This document shows positions 7,147-14,684 of a stretch of DNA of 26,693 nucleotides, piece by piece (positions within the stretch are counted from its first letter, which is position 1; the number at the start of each line of letters is the position of its first letter). The DNA is from a virus. The notes under the pieces are model-generated. The model worked only from the letters and a program-made list of their open reading frames with translations, had not been told where the DNA came from and did not search any database. The stretch is from IMG/VR virus record IMGVR_UViG_3300023202_000154, positions 1 through 26,693 of that record; one strand, written 5' to 3'. Position numbers and translations under genes: made by a program.

Positions 7147-8203
7147 TATCGATCCAATCATTTCCCCAGTTTTTGTGATTCCAGGCACCCCAGATATAAG
7201 CGAGGAAGTGCCATTCATAACCAATGTGCTGACTCGCCATTACACCTGGCCAAAAATAACCCTCGGTCAACCGATGCGTAGGTCCATAAGCTTCCAGTGA
7301 GACTGCTGAATTTTCGGCTTTACCACGGAAATAATCATGCCACATCAGCTTTGCTCGTTCCCAAGTCCAACGTACTGGGTACTCTGTCCCTACACCCTTC
7401 ACATATCCTGGTTGAGCAGCGACAACTCTCATGTCGTAGTAGCCAGCCATAGAGATGGCAGGCACAAAATACTTACATCCCCACTTGCTGCCTTTGGAAA
7501 CAAAATCAGTGAGAGCATAAGATTGCCATGATCGTTGGTTGCCGTTGTACATCTCCGTAGATGCGTATCCATCATGGTTTTGATTCTTGGTATGATGAGG
7601 ATTTCCAGCTTTGTAGGAATGCCAGAGCATATTAACTAGTGGGAAGTACTCTTTGGCAATCTCATAGGCCAAGTTATTCTTGGATTCCAAGGCAACAACT
7701 TGGTCTGTTCTCCTGCCACCATCAGGATCAGCGTTACCCTCATCATCAAGATCACAGCGGAGAATCTCTTGATCAAACAAGATCATGCCGACTTCATTTG
7801 TGTAGCCTGCTACGTCCATCATTGTCTTAAGACCTGAAAATTTATCGGACATCAGTTCTAGTTCTTCGGTGGCAGTCGCAGGCCATCCCCGAGGGTCTTT
7901 ATCATTGTAGACATAATGCCAAGGTGAATACTGAATAGCGATCTTCACTCCCGCCGATTGAGCAACTTCAAGTGCTCGATCTACATCGGCTTGATCGGCA
8001 TAATAGATGGACAGACCTACACTACCGCAGATACGGGCAAGATGATCTGCATACTGATGATTGAGTACGGCAGCTTCACTTGGCCAACACCAGTGACGAT
8101 AGGGTAATGCTGGTGCATTCTGTAGTTCTGCAAAAACAGCTTCACGATCAGCTGGTTCTGGAACGATGTAACCTGAATTGTAGGGTACCGTAGCAAGAGG
8201 CAT
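7133..8203 (-). CDS. Glycoside-hydrolase-like (TIM-barrel) protein
   Basis: A 356-aa soluble protein without a signal peptide. Alternating hydrophobic strands and helices (GLSIYYADQADVDRALEVAQ, GVKIAIQYSPWHYV, EVGMILFDQEIL) together with many Trp/Tyr/His residues suggest a glycosidase-type (beta/alpha)8 barrel. FDQE, in a strand-end position, is a plausible catalytic acid, but I cannot name a GH family. Start ATG 8203 has GGAGA 6 bases upstream. The leader contains CACTTT repeats also found before the pentapeptide gene at 25291. A phage could use such a protein to degrade host surface polysaccharide, but the absence of a signal and the position away from the tail genes argue for an intracellular role or for delivery within the virion. 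Function unproven. Confidence 0.55.
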   Translation of the reverse strand: MPLATVPYNSGYIVPEPADREAVFAELQNAPALPYRHWCWPSEAAVLNHQYADHLARICGSVGLSIYYADQADVDRALEVAQSAGVKIAIQYSPWHYVYNDKDPRGWPATATEELELMSDKFSGLKTMMDVAGYTNEVGMILFDQEILRCDLDDEGNADPDGGRRTDQVVALESKNNLAYEIAKEYFPLVNMLWHSYKAGNPHHTKNQNHDGYASTEMYNGNQRSWQSYALTDFVSKGSKWGCKYFVPAISMAGYYDMRVVAAQPGYVKGVGTEYPVRWTWERAKLMWHDYFRGKAENSAVSLEAYGPTHRLTEGYFWPGVMASQHIGYEWHFLAYIWGAWNHKNWGNDWIDSAVY

Positions 8204-8214
8204 GAGTGATCTCC

Positions 8215-8235
8215 AAAAAAGTGAAAGTGAAAAAG
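8215..8235 (-). promoter_or_regulatory. CACTTT-repeat leader of the glycosidase-like gene
   Basis: On the minus strand the sequence reads TTTTTCACTTTCACTTTTTT, directly followed by the Shine-Dalgarno TGGAGA and, 6 bases later, the ATG. The gene at 25291 has a very similar leader, CTTCACTTTTCACTTT followed by GGAGA. Shared leaders before unrelated genes suggest a common transcriptional or translational signal. Confidence 0.4.
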
Positions 8236-8455
8236 TGGTGAGTACCGTGGTTAGGCCAGTCGCTCACCGCCGACCACTTCAAAGTTGTTGAACTCCAAAG
8301 ACAACTTCAAAGCTGAAAGGTAGTACTTGACAGGAACAAGTACCTTTACCTTCTGACGGACACTCACGGCTTATCCGATCTTTCGCTGGACATGATCGTT
8401 GATCTAACCAGCAGGGGTGGACATCCCCTTGATTGCTTCTGATGACAAGTAGGAA

Positions 8456-8492
8456 GGGGAGAACACATAGGCTCACACTACATGCTCTCCCC
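8456..8492 (-). terminator. Hairpin after the ParB-like gene
   Basis: GGGGAGA (8456-8462) and TCTCCCC (8486-8492) form a 7-bp stem with a 23-base loop, beginning 11 bases past the minus-strand stop at 8504. A mildly T-rich stretch follows. Consistent with an intrinsic terminator, but the loop is long. Confidence 0.35.
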
Positions 8493-8503
8493 TGGCGGCA
8501 GAC

Positions 8504-9901
8504 TTAGGCAGCAGCCGTTTCTAATTCCTCTTCTTCTTCCTCTTCATACTCCCCTTCCTCTTCGTAGTCATCCTCCAAATCTTCCTCGTTTTCTTCGTCT
8601 TCGATTTCTGGTTGATCACCGCTTAACCAATCAATCGAAGCTTCATAGACTTCGTTGTCTTCTGCCCGTAAGAAGATTTGATCCTTGTCGAATTTGACGA
8701 TGACTCCCTGCCATGGTTCGGTCTCTTCGTCATTGACCCAAGCATAGTCACCGAGTGACCATTTACCAATCTTGGTAGTAGGCTGAGCATCTCGTGCAAC
8801 GTCGAGACCACCAATACGGGGATACTCGGCAAGCTTTCGTTCACCATCAACGTTCTTCTCTTTCACTCGAATATCTTTGGCACTCTTGGCCTTTTTGCCT
8901 TCAATCCAAAGATTCCAAGCTTTGACGATCGCTCCGTACACGCGATCTCGTTCACCGGCACCTGAACCTGCCTGTCGAACAAGATACTTGCTCAATACCA
9001 AGATCGGATCACCTTCCTTGAGACCTTCACCGCTGGCCAGTTTTACCCAGAACTCTTCAGCTTTTTCCCAGCTACTCTTGACGATCTTACAGTCGCCAGT
9101 CTCTATATCTACCTTGCTGTTGGCAGTACCCATCAGATACATCATGCCTGTTGCAATCGACAGCGAACAGTACGCACGGATACGTTGACCATCTTCACCT
9201 GATCCACCATCTTCTTCGAAGATGAACAACAATGCTTTCTTGAGCAATGGATGCTCTTCGATCAAATCAAGTGATTCCGAATGTGGATGTCCTTTCGCAT
9301 CACTGGCATTCTTGCCACCCCAACGCTTCCACAATAGATTGACCGATTGACCAAGTGTGTCAGAAAGCTGCTTGATCTTCCGTTCAGTGAGTGGCTTACC
9401 CTCAAGCTTGACATCGGCAAACTCATCTCGACGAAACAATACATCTCCGAGACTTCGCTTCTGACCAAGATCAACGGTGTCAGCCGTGGCAGGATCAATT
9501 CCGAACATAAACATGAAGGGTACGGTAATCGGTTTGGTCAATCCATACTCTTCCTGCCAATGCACAGGATTCCGTTTCCGCTCTTGCTCAGCGAGTACCA
9601 AGGCAGCCAGTCGATGTTGTGCTGAGATGATACCGCCGTACCAATCAAAGATAAGATTGTGACCGTTTAAGGTCCACTTACCTCGCAGCATTTCATTGGC
9701 ATACTTATCTGCCAATGATTTTCGGAACGGCCGATTGTGGGTATTGTTCTTGAAACGGATATATTGCCCTTCCAAATCTTTCAAATGGTAAGGCTCACCC
9801 TTTTCTACGACAGTCCACCCCAGCAATTCTTTAGCCTTCGCTACGGTTGTATGCAGATCAATCTCATGCGAAGGCTTGGTATACTTTTTTCTTCGAGCCA
9901 T
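8504..9901 (-). CDS. ParB-like (xGQHR-type) phage protein with acidic tail
   Basis: I start this at ATG 9901 (465 aa) because GGAGAG lies about 7 bases upstream; a start at 9916 would add five residues with no ribosome-binding site. Residues 60-100 read NRPFRKSLADKYANEMLRGK, then WTLNGHNLIF, and GGIISAQHRLAAL. This matches phage ParB/Srx-like proteins, which usually carry 'M-x-x-G-x-W ... I-x-F-D-x-x-G-x-x-x-x-GQHRL'. A 'VDLGQKRSLGDVL' block follows, as in the family, where 'iDtGxxRs' is usual. Note AQHRL in place of GQHRL. After a C-terminal KOW/SH3-like stretch (KIGKWSLGDYAWVNDEETEP) it ends in about 40 residues that are mostly Glu and Asp. Probably DNA-related; nuclease activity is not established for this subgroup. 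Confidence 0.65.
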   Translation of the reverse strand: MARRKKYTKPSHEIDLHTTVAKAKELLGWTVVEKGEPYHLKDLEGQYIRFKNNTHNRPFRKSLADKYANEMLRGKWTLNGHNLIFDWYGGIISAQHRLAALVLAEQERKRNPVHWQEEYGLTKPITVPFMFMFGIDPATADTVDLGQKRSLGDVLFRRDEFADVKLEGKPLTERKIKQLSDTLGQSVNLLWKRWGGKNASDAKGHPHSESLDLIEEHPLLKKALLFIFEEDGGSGEDGQRIRAYCSLSIATGMMYLMGTANSKVDIETGDCKIVKSSWEKAEEFWVKLASGEGLKEGDPILVLSKYLVRQAGSGAGERDRVYGAIVKAWNLWIEGKKAKSAKDIRVKEKNVDGERKLAEYPRIGGLDVARDAQPTTKIGKWSLGDYAWVNDEETEPWQGVIVKFDKDQIFLRAEDNEVYEASIDWLSGDQPEIEDEENEEDLEDDYEEEGEYEEEEEEELETAAA

Positions 9902-10295
9902 TTTCGTGCTCTCCATTTAAGAGATAGTGATGTTGATCTTGAATTGTGATCGTCAGATATCCTACTCGCTCAGCAATGAAAGTCTAGTGTACAAAATCTA
10001 GTAGTCAATCTAGGTCTTCCACCACCAGATAGAGTGGCCATCCCCTCTGACAGGTGGTCTGGTTATCAACTACCTCCAAATCGACGTCAGCCATTTCCAA
10101 ACCGAATTAGGACCCCATAGTAACTCAAAACCTCCCTCTCTCTCCCCCTGCAACCCCCTCTTCTCACCCACAGTAGTCTTCTGGAGGGAAGTAGAATATT
10201 CTTATAAAACTAGTACTCTATAACATCCTCTAAATAACCCCCTATATAACCCCCCTATAGTCCCCCCTTCTCTTCCCCCTTCTTTTCTCCCTCTT
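9902..10295. other. Non-coding region with pyrimidine-rich tract
   Basis: About 390 bases between two minus-strand genes. The part near 9980-10010 holds a possible promoter for the ParB-like gene. From about 10110 to 10295 the plus strand is strikingly pyrimidine-rich, with repeated CCCCCTATA-like units (CCCCCTATATAA, then CCCCCCTATAG, then TCCCCCC at 10238-10267) and several CTCCC/CCCCTTC runs. No gene is supported; a 71-codon open frame here is a by-product of the low-complexity tract. The region could be a replication or termination element. Confidence 0.5.
9981..10008 (-). promoter_or_regulatory. Candidate sigma70-type promoter for the ParB-like gene
   Basis: On the minus strand TTGACT (10008-10003) and TAGACT (9986-9981) are separated by 16 bases, and the gene starts about 80 bases downstream. 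The -35 matches 5 of 6 consensus bases and the -10 matches 4 of 6. CTAG repeats overlap it. Confidence 0.3.
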
Positions 10296-11069
10296 TTAGA
10301 TACCAAGTACATTACCAACATTATGAATCTTTCTACTGTCAATACCATTCCTCCTGAGCAGATAGTCGAGTTGTCTCTTAGCATGAGTTTTCCCGTACTT
10401 TCTTTTCTTCCGTTCATGTCTTTCTTTTAGACGACTGATAATGTTCGACTGATAACGGAAATGATGGACAGTGATCCAATGTGACTTTTTGATTCGTGGA
10501 CAAACATGGTGTCCTCTTGGTGGTGGCTTGATTCCCCCTACGTAGACTGAAGGGTGTTGTCTATCCATTAACCTACGTGCTCCCCTATAACCACAGGGAA
10601 ACTGATCTTCTAGCAATTCATCTTGATTAACTCGCTTCAAATCACCATCTTCAGTTATCCGATCTAACCAATTCCCATAGACGGCCTTTAAGGAACCCTT
10701 CTTGATCTTCCATTTCAACCAATTACTGATGAAAGGGAATTCGTCAAGATCGGGGTACCATCCCCAATCGATCCTTGGCATCTCATTATGCATTTTCTTC
10801 AGAGTCTTGAACTGGTCACTGTGATAATCATCTTGCCTGTATTGTTCTAATCGGTAAGATATGTTCTGGAAATTTTCATTTCCATTTACAAACTGAGCTA
10901 CGGTGTCCTCTATCCGATCAAACAACCAGTTATTCACCCAACAAGCTAGTACAAGTTCATCACATTCTACTTTCTCAAACCAGTATCGTAGAAAGAATGG
11001 AAGAAGATCGATGCTTGATCCTCTCATCTCAGCACACTCAGGTTCAAAGATTGAGGAGTAAACTCTCAT
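10296..11069 (-). CDS. GT-A glycosyltransferase (family-2-like)
   Basis: A 257-aa protein if started at ATG 11069; the frame is open 39 bases further upstream with two more ATGs. It has the hallmarks of the DxDEF-type GT-A transferases: an N-terminal 'E...D.LPFFLRYWFEKVECDELVL' segment as in proteins that open with 'DELVL-x-x-W', a central YPDLDEFPFI whose acids would bind metal and nucleotide sugar, and then GNWLDRITEDGDL and EDQFPCGYRG, matching the 'G-x-x-x-DR-x-x-x-DG ... E-QFP' block I know from this group. A basic C-terminal tail follows. It sits back to back with the methyltransferase gene, sharing the CATG at the starts, so the pair may modify the same glycan. No Shine-Dalgarno is visible. 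Confidence 0.65.
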   Translation of the reverse strand: MRVYSSIFEPECAEMRGSSIDLLPFFLRYWFEKVECDELVLACWVNNWLFDRIEDTVAQFVNGNENFQNISYRLEQYRQDDYHSDQFKTLKKMHNEMPRIDWGWYPDLDEFPFISNWLKWKIKKGSLKAVYGNWLDRITEDGDLKRVNQDELLEDQFPCGYRGARRLMDRQHPSVYVGGIKPPPRGHHVCPRIKKSHWITVHHFRYQSNIISRLKERHERKKRKYGKTHAKRQLDYLLRRNGIDSRKIHNVGNVLGI

Positions 11070-11628
11070 GCGAAACTTTGAAGAGGTTTGGGAAGACATT
11101 CGGCACATTCCTGGATGGCTGCTAAAAGATGAGGCAAAGCTTCTTTATGAAGCTGCCCAACGTTGTGCTAAACCTTATCCTATGTTGGAGATCGGTACCT
11201 ATCAAGGTAGAAGTACCACCTTGTTGGCTGAAGCTGGGCAACATGTTTACGCAATAGACCCTCTCAGTGAAAAAACATTACAGCAAATCAAAACGCCCAC
11301 CAAACCAGCAGAAGAACTTACTGTAAGCTTGGAAAAAAGATTCTCCAAACTTCTTAATGTTCAATGGATGAGAGAACATTCCACAAAGGTAACTATTCCT
11401 TTCAAAAATATCTCACTGCTGTATATCGACGGTGATCATAAATGGCCGGCACCTTTAATCGACTTCCTAATTTACAAACGGTCGCTACACCCTGATTGTC
11501 TGATTCTCTTTCACGACTATGGGTCCAGGAAGGGAGTCACACGTTCAGTAAGATTGCTTGTGCGTGCCCGACAACTCACTATCGAGGCGAAGGCCAGCAA
11601 GATGGTGCTTTGTCGTCAGTCCAGCTAG
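11068..11628 (+). CDS. Class I SAM-dependent methyltransferase (Methyltransf_24-like)
   Basis: A 186-aa protein, ATG 11068 with GGAG about 11 bases upstream. The SAM-binding core is clear: motif I MLEIGTYQGRSTTLLAEAG near residues 39-57, an acidic strand end YAIDPLS for the ribose contact, YIDGDHKW near 119-126, and FHDYGSRKGV near 148-157. The DGDH...HDY pattern is typical of Methyltransf_24-like enzymes, which act on sugars or small molecules and are often found in glycan gene clusters. The adjacent divergent glycosyltransferase fits such a role. The start codon overlaps the glycosyltransferase start on the other strand, so any promoter must lie inside one of the two genes. Confidence 0.8.
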   Translation: MRNFEEVWEDIRHIPGWLLKDEAKLLYEAAQRCAKPYPMLEIGTYQGRSTTLLAEAGQHVYAIDPLSEKTLQQIKTPTKPAEELTVSLEKRFSKLLNVQWMREHSTKVTIPFKNISLLYIDGDHKWPAPLIDFLIYKRSLHPDCLILFHDYGSRKGVTRSVRLLVRARQLTIEAKASKMVLCRQSS

Positions 11629-11632
11629 CAAC

Positions 11633-11648
11633 CCCCTCTTCAGAGGGG
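11633..11648 (+). terminator. GC-rich stem-loop after the methyltransferase gene
   Basis: CCCCTC (11633-11638) and GAGGGG (11643-11648) form a 6-bp stem around TTCA, starting 5 bases after the stop codon. A short T-rich stretch (CATTTTG) comes about ten bases later, so an intrinsic terminator is possible but not canonical. Confidence 0.4.
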
Positions 11649-11758
11649 AGATGACTACATTTTGTGGTGAACGGTTGTTCATATCCCATATTTTGTGGGT
11701 ATTGCATGATCTCCCGTATTTGCTAGGCTTCGTGGGCAATCGGCCCTACCTCTTTCAC

Positions 11759-11770
11759 CGAAAGGATTCG
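11759..11770 (+). promoter_or_regulatory. SD-in-loop leader hairpin (CGAA-AGGA-TTCG)
   Basis: CGAA pairs with TTCG around an AGGA tetraloop that is the Shine-Dalgarno of the membrane-protein gene starting at 11773. Candidate CsrA site of the recurring leader type. Confidence 0.5.
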
Positions 11771-11772
11771 AC

Positions 11773-12387
11773 ATGCAAGCAGATATCCTAGCCTCCGTAC
11801 CGTGGTATCCGCTGCTAATTACAGGTGGTGTGCTTTTCTGGGTAGTAGTCATTGTGATCTCAGGCTTCCTAATGGCGACTGTTGGTAGTCGTAATCCTTC
11901 TTGGGCACTGCCCTCCGTGCCGTTAACGTGCTTTGTGCTTGCCTGGTTCTTCTTTGGTGATCTTTCAACGCAACTTTCGCATGTCAATACACAGACAATT
12001 TTGATCTTTTCGGCTGTGTACTTTCCGCTAGGTATCAGTTATGCGACTCTTCGTTGGGTACTTTTAGTTCTTGGAAGACGAGATGAGATTCAGGAATTGA
12101 TCAAGGAATGGGTAACAGAAACTGGAGTTGAAATTACCGAAGGGAAGTTGTCTCCGGAACAACGAAAGGAATTTAGTATTTGGTTGAAAGACGTAAAGCA
12201 TGATTATCGTTCCATCGAAATTCCTAGTACAACGAAGTACAAAAATACGCTAGCTTGTTGGATACTATGGTGGCCGTTTAGTCTGCCTGTTTGGTTGATT
12301 GGAGATTCCGTCAAAAATCTCGTTGTCTACGTAGTTCGTTTTTTCAGTGGGATATGGGATCGTATTGCCCAAAAGCTTTGGTTTTAA
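11773..12387 (+). CDS. Conserved phage membrane protein, four to five spans
   Basis: A 204-aa protein. Hydrophobic spans are visible near residues 14-37, 47-62, 77-98 and 160-178, with a possible fifth at about 185-200. A polar, charged middle part (residues 100-155, RRDEIQELIKEWVTETG onwards) would lie on one side of the membrane. The C-terminal 'KNTLACWILWWPFSLPVWLI' followed by an amphipathic end is a pattern I have seen in membrane proteins of phages and bacterial genomes with no known function. No signal-peptide cleavage site. Its hairpin leader suggests it is co-regulated with the replication genes. The role is unknown. Confidence 0.6.
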   Translation: MQADILASVPWYPLLITGGVLFWVVVIVISGFLMATVGSRNPSWALPSVPLTCFVLAWFFFGDLSTQLSHVNTQTILIFSAVYFPLGISYATLRWVLLVLGRRDEIQELIKEWVTETGVEITEGKLSPEQRKEFSIWLKDVKHDYRSIEIPSTTKYKNTLACWILWWPFSLPVWLIGDSVKNLVVYVVRFFSGIWDRIAQKLWF

Positions 12388-12420
12388 CGACAGCTACAAT
12401 CTACGCAGTTGATTCTCAAA

Positions 12421-12434
12421 CGGTATTACTACCG
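12421..12434 (+). promoter_or_regulatory. Short hairpin just upstream of the UDG ribosome-binding site
   Basis: CGGTA (12421-12425) and TACCG (12430-12434) pair around TTAC, and the Shine-Dalgarno GGGAG begins immediately at the stem end. It differs from the SD-in-loop hairpins, since here the SD lies outside the loop. Confidence 0.3.
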
Positions 12435-12445
12435 GGAGACGCAGG

Positions 12446-13159
12446 ATGCGGTTAGGAAAACAGGAATATTTATGGAGTAGAGGATTCCTTGCCAAGAATC
12501 TCGTTGAGGGTCGTATTAGTACTACCCTTGTTTACGCCGGTGAGCAAAACTGGGACCTCTCTCTTCTTCCGGATCACTACAATCAACTGGTAGAATCATG
12601 GAAAGATTGCAAGAAGTGCGGTCTCTGTCAGCATCGCAGTAAAGTCTGTCACTTTCGTGGTGTACTACCATCTCCCTTCTTGTTCATTGGAGAAGCACCT
12701 GGCAAAGGTGAAGACTTCGTAGGCAGACCTTTTGTCGGTAAAGCCGGCCACTTTCTTCAGCAGATGCTCATAGAAATCTTCAACTGTGTACATCCACTAC
12801 CCTTCTCATGGTGTATTGTTAACACAGTCGGTTGCATCCCTTTAGAGTGGACACCAGCAGGATACAAAACACGAGCACCTTCAGGAGAAGAACAACAAGC
12901 TTGTTCAACAAGATTACGCGATCTCTATCTTATGAGCAACGCTCGTGTTGTTTTTCTGCTTGGCAAAAGTGCTGAGAATTTCTCCTTGACGGGAGGTCTT
13001 ACCTATCCAGATGTGACTCCCCTTAAGCCTGTTTACTTACCCCACCCTTCTTACATCATGCGACAGATACCCACTATTCGTCTGGATATACGAGCATCAT
13101 TTATTCAGACAGTCATCGATGAGGTGAATGCCGCTAATAAGAAGGGATGGATGTTTTGA
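12446..13159 (+). CDS. Family 4-type uracil-DNA glycosylase
   Basis: A 237-aa base-excision enzyme expected to remove uracil from DNA. C55, C58 and C61 (CKKCGLC) together with a later Cys in the NTVGC segment would ligate the 4Fe-4S cluster typical of family 4/5 enzymes. The active-site motif GEAPGKGEDFVGRPF begins at residue 82. The DNA-intercalation motif HPSYIMR starts at H200. Length fits the family. Phage SPO1-type polymerase-UDG fusions exist, and a separate UDG next to a replication block would keep uracil out of phage DNA or process deaminated sites. The stop overlaps a TGATG, but I favour a later start for the next gene. Confidence 0.85.
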   Translation: MRLGKQEYLWSRGFLAKNLVEGRISTTLVYAGEQNWDLSLLPDHYNQLVESWKDCKKCGLCQHRSKVCHFRGVLPSPFLFIGEAPGKGEDFVGRPFVGKAGHFLQQMLIEIFNCVHPLPFSWCIVNTVGCIPLEWTPAGYKTRAPSGEEQQACSTRLRDLYLMSNARVVFLLGKSAENFSLTGGLTYPDVTPLKPVYLPHPSYIMRQIPTIRLDIRASFIQTVIDEVNAANKKGWMF

Positions 13160-13235
13160 TGTCAAATACAAGTTCTCTTCCCAATGCAACCAACCAACAA
13201 GTCACTGAAAATTTGATGTTGGAATTAACTCTACG

Positions 13236-13249
13236 GAGAAAGGATTCTC
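13236..13249 (+). promoter_or_regulatory. SD-in-loop leader hairpin (GAGAA-AGGA-TTCTC)
   Basis: A perfect 5-bp stem closed by an AGGA tetraloop, 2 bases before ATG 13252. It is one of the best examples of the recurring leader and it decides the start of the nuclease gene. Confidence 0.55.
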
Positions 13250-13251
13250 AG

Positions 13252-14361
13252 ATGCCTAAAAGAGCGAAGAAACGTGATCATAAAGAACCACTCTGGAGAG
13301 GGCCAAGAATTGACGGTATCTCTTTCTCCCTACTACATGACTTTCTTGTTTGTCGGGAACGTTTTCGTCTCAAAGTCATCGAAGGCAAGGTTGAACCGCT
13401 AGGCTTCAACCATGCTATCGAATACGGTTCAATGTTCCATGAATGCGAAGAAGCCAGGTTTAAGGGAGAGAACTGGAAGGTTGCTCTCAAGAAGTATGTC
13501 ACTAAACTGATGTCAAAGTATCAGTCTGATAGTAACTTGAAAGCAATTGAAAAATGGACAGCTATTCTCAAAGGGCAGTATCCTGAATACGTTAAGCACT
13601 ATGAGGGCAGTAACCATGTTAAGAAGTATCTTCTTCAAGAACAGACCTTTTCCATCCCCTATACTCTACCTTCTGGGCGATACGTCGTACTACGAGGAAT
13701 GATTGACGGTATTGTCCGTACTCAAGATGGACAAATCGCCATTCAGGAAAATAAGACTAAGGGGAAGATTGATCGAGATGCCGTTGGGGCAACCATCTTC
13801 TTTAATCTACAGGCAATGCTCTATTATGTTGCCAGTCGAGAGATCATTACTCAAAACTGTCTCTACCGTTCTCAAGACAAGCGATATAATTCTGATCATA
13901 AAAATCCCTGGCAAGCATGGCCGACGAAGAAAACATCAGCTATTCTCTATAACGTAATTCGCAGACCTTTATCCGATCACTTTGCTATTCGTCAACGAAA
14001 GACAGAGAATACCAAACAGTTCTACAGCCGTGTGACAGCGGATATTCAGGAAAATCCTGATCATTACTTCATGCGGTGGTTGATACCTATCCATAACTTT
14101 CAATTGGAAGCCTTCAAACGGAAAATCTTCCATCCAATTCTAGAATCTCTTTGTGACTGGTGGGAACATATCGAGATTGATCCTTTCAATCCCTGGAGAC
14201 AAGACACAGGACATCCTGTCTCCCCTCTTCATTATCAAATGCCCTGGGGAGTCTATAACTCTCTCTCAGGTGGTTTCCGTGGAGACTACTATGACTACTA
14301 CACTACTGGTAGTGATCGATCTCTTACTACCATTAGCACACTCTTCCCTGAACTGGAGTAA
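13252..14361 (+). CDS. PD-(D/E)XK nuclease, Cas4/RecB-like
   Basis: I place the start at ATG 13252 (369 aa) because a consensus leader hairpin with AGGA lies just upstream; the frame is open from 13159, where an ATG overlaps the UDG stop. The N-terminus reads MPKRAKKRDHKEP. A 'SFSLLHDFLVCRERFRLKVI' block, as in RecB/Cas4-type enzymes, follows. The catalytic core is MIDGIVRTQDGQIAIQENKTK with D152, E166 and K168. The enzyme probably resects or trims DNA ends, with recombination partners in the same block (RecA-like ATPase, candidate SSB). No C-terminal cysteine cluster for an iron-sulfur centre is apparent, unlike many Cas4 proteins. Confidence 0.75.
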   Translation: MPKRAKKRDHKEPLWRGPRIDGISFSLLHDFLVCRERFRLKVIEGKVEPLGFNHAIEYGSMFHECEEARFKGENWKVALKKYVTKLMSKYQSDSNLKAIEKWTAILKGQYPEYVKHYEGSNHVKKYLLQEQTFSIPYTLPSGRYVVLRGMIDGIVRTQDGQIAIQENKTKGKIDRDAVGATIFFNLQAMLYYVASREIITQNCLYRSQDKRYNSDHKNPWQAWPTKKTSAILYNVIRRPLSDHFAIRQRKTENTKQFYSRVTADIQENPDHYFMRWLIPIHNFQLEAFKRKIFHPILESLCDWWEHIEIDPFNPWRQDTGHPVSPLHYQMPWGVYNSLSGGFRGDYYDYYTTGSDRSLTTISTLFPELE

Positions 14362-14363
14362 TC

Positions 14364-14684
14364 ATGTTAATTCTTCTTAATAGACCTGATAAAGGAGAGA
14401 TTCTCCTAAACATTGCTCATATCCAAAGAGTTCGTACGGTTTATCGTGAGAGTAAAAAGTCTACTTACATAGATACAGATCAAAGATGGTACGAAGGTAG
14501 CGATAGCTTTGAAGTCAAAGAAACACCCCAAGAGATTCAAGACATCATTATGCAGACACACTACCGTATAGCTCAAGCACAAACCGAAGGCGGTATTAAG
14601 ATGCAAATGCATCTACAAAAACAGGTAGTTGGTGGTGGACTTGTATTAGCTAAGGGTGGTGTACCTCCGGAGATGAAGTCATGA
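14364..14684 (+). CDS. Small phage protein, FlbD-like N-terminus
   Basis: A 106-aa protein beginning 3 bases after the nuclease stop, with GGAG upstream. The first 60 residues follow the pattern of FlbD-like small proteins: 'L-L-N', then IAHIQRVRTV, a 'S-T-Y-I-D' strand, a W near the middle, and F-E-V-K-E-T-P-Q-E-I at the end. The rest is helical and ends in a Gly/Val-rich segment. The stop overlaps the next gene (ATGA), suggesting translational coupling. The function in phages is unknown; the family resemblance is weak. Confidence 0.5.
   Translation: MLILLNRPDKGEILLNIAHIQRVRTVYRESKKSTYIDTDQRWYEGSDSFEVKETPQEIQDIIMQTHYRIAQAQTEGGIKMQMHLQKQVVGGGLVLAKGGVPPEMKS

Larger units (their letters stand above)
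8204..8503. other. Non-coding gap with hairpins and a shared leader motif
   Basis: The gap lies between two minus-strand genes. The end near 8215-8235 is the CACTTT-rich leader of the glycosidase-like gene. Further in are two stem-loops: AAGTTGT (8282-8288) with ACAACTT (8301-8307), and GTACTTG (8323-8329) with CAAGTAC (8337-8343). The 8456-8492 hairpin follows the stop of the ParB-like gene. A 65-codon open frame on the minus strand has no ribosome-binding site and is not called. Confidence 0.55.

Noticed and set aside
8279-8476. 65-codon minus-strand frame
   Set aside because: No ribosome-binding site, covers two stem-loops, and the product is compositionally unlike the neighbours.
10185-10215. 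TATAAAA at about 10203 as a plus-strand promoter
   Set aside because: No matching -35 at a suitable distance, and the next genes downstream are on the minus strand.
10202-10417. 71-codon minus-strand frame
   Set aside because: It arises from the pyrimidine-rich tract and overlaps the end of the glycosyltransferase in another frame.
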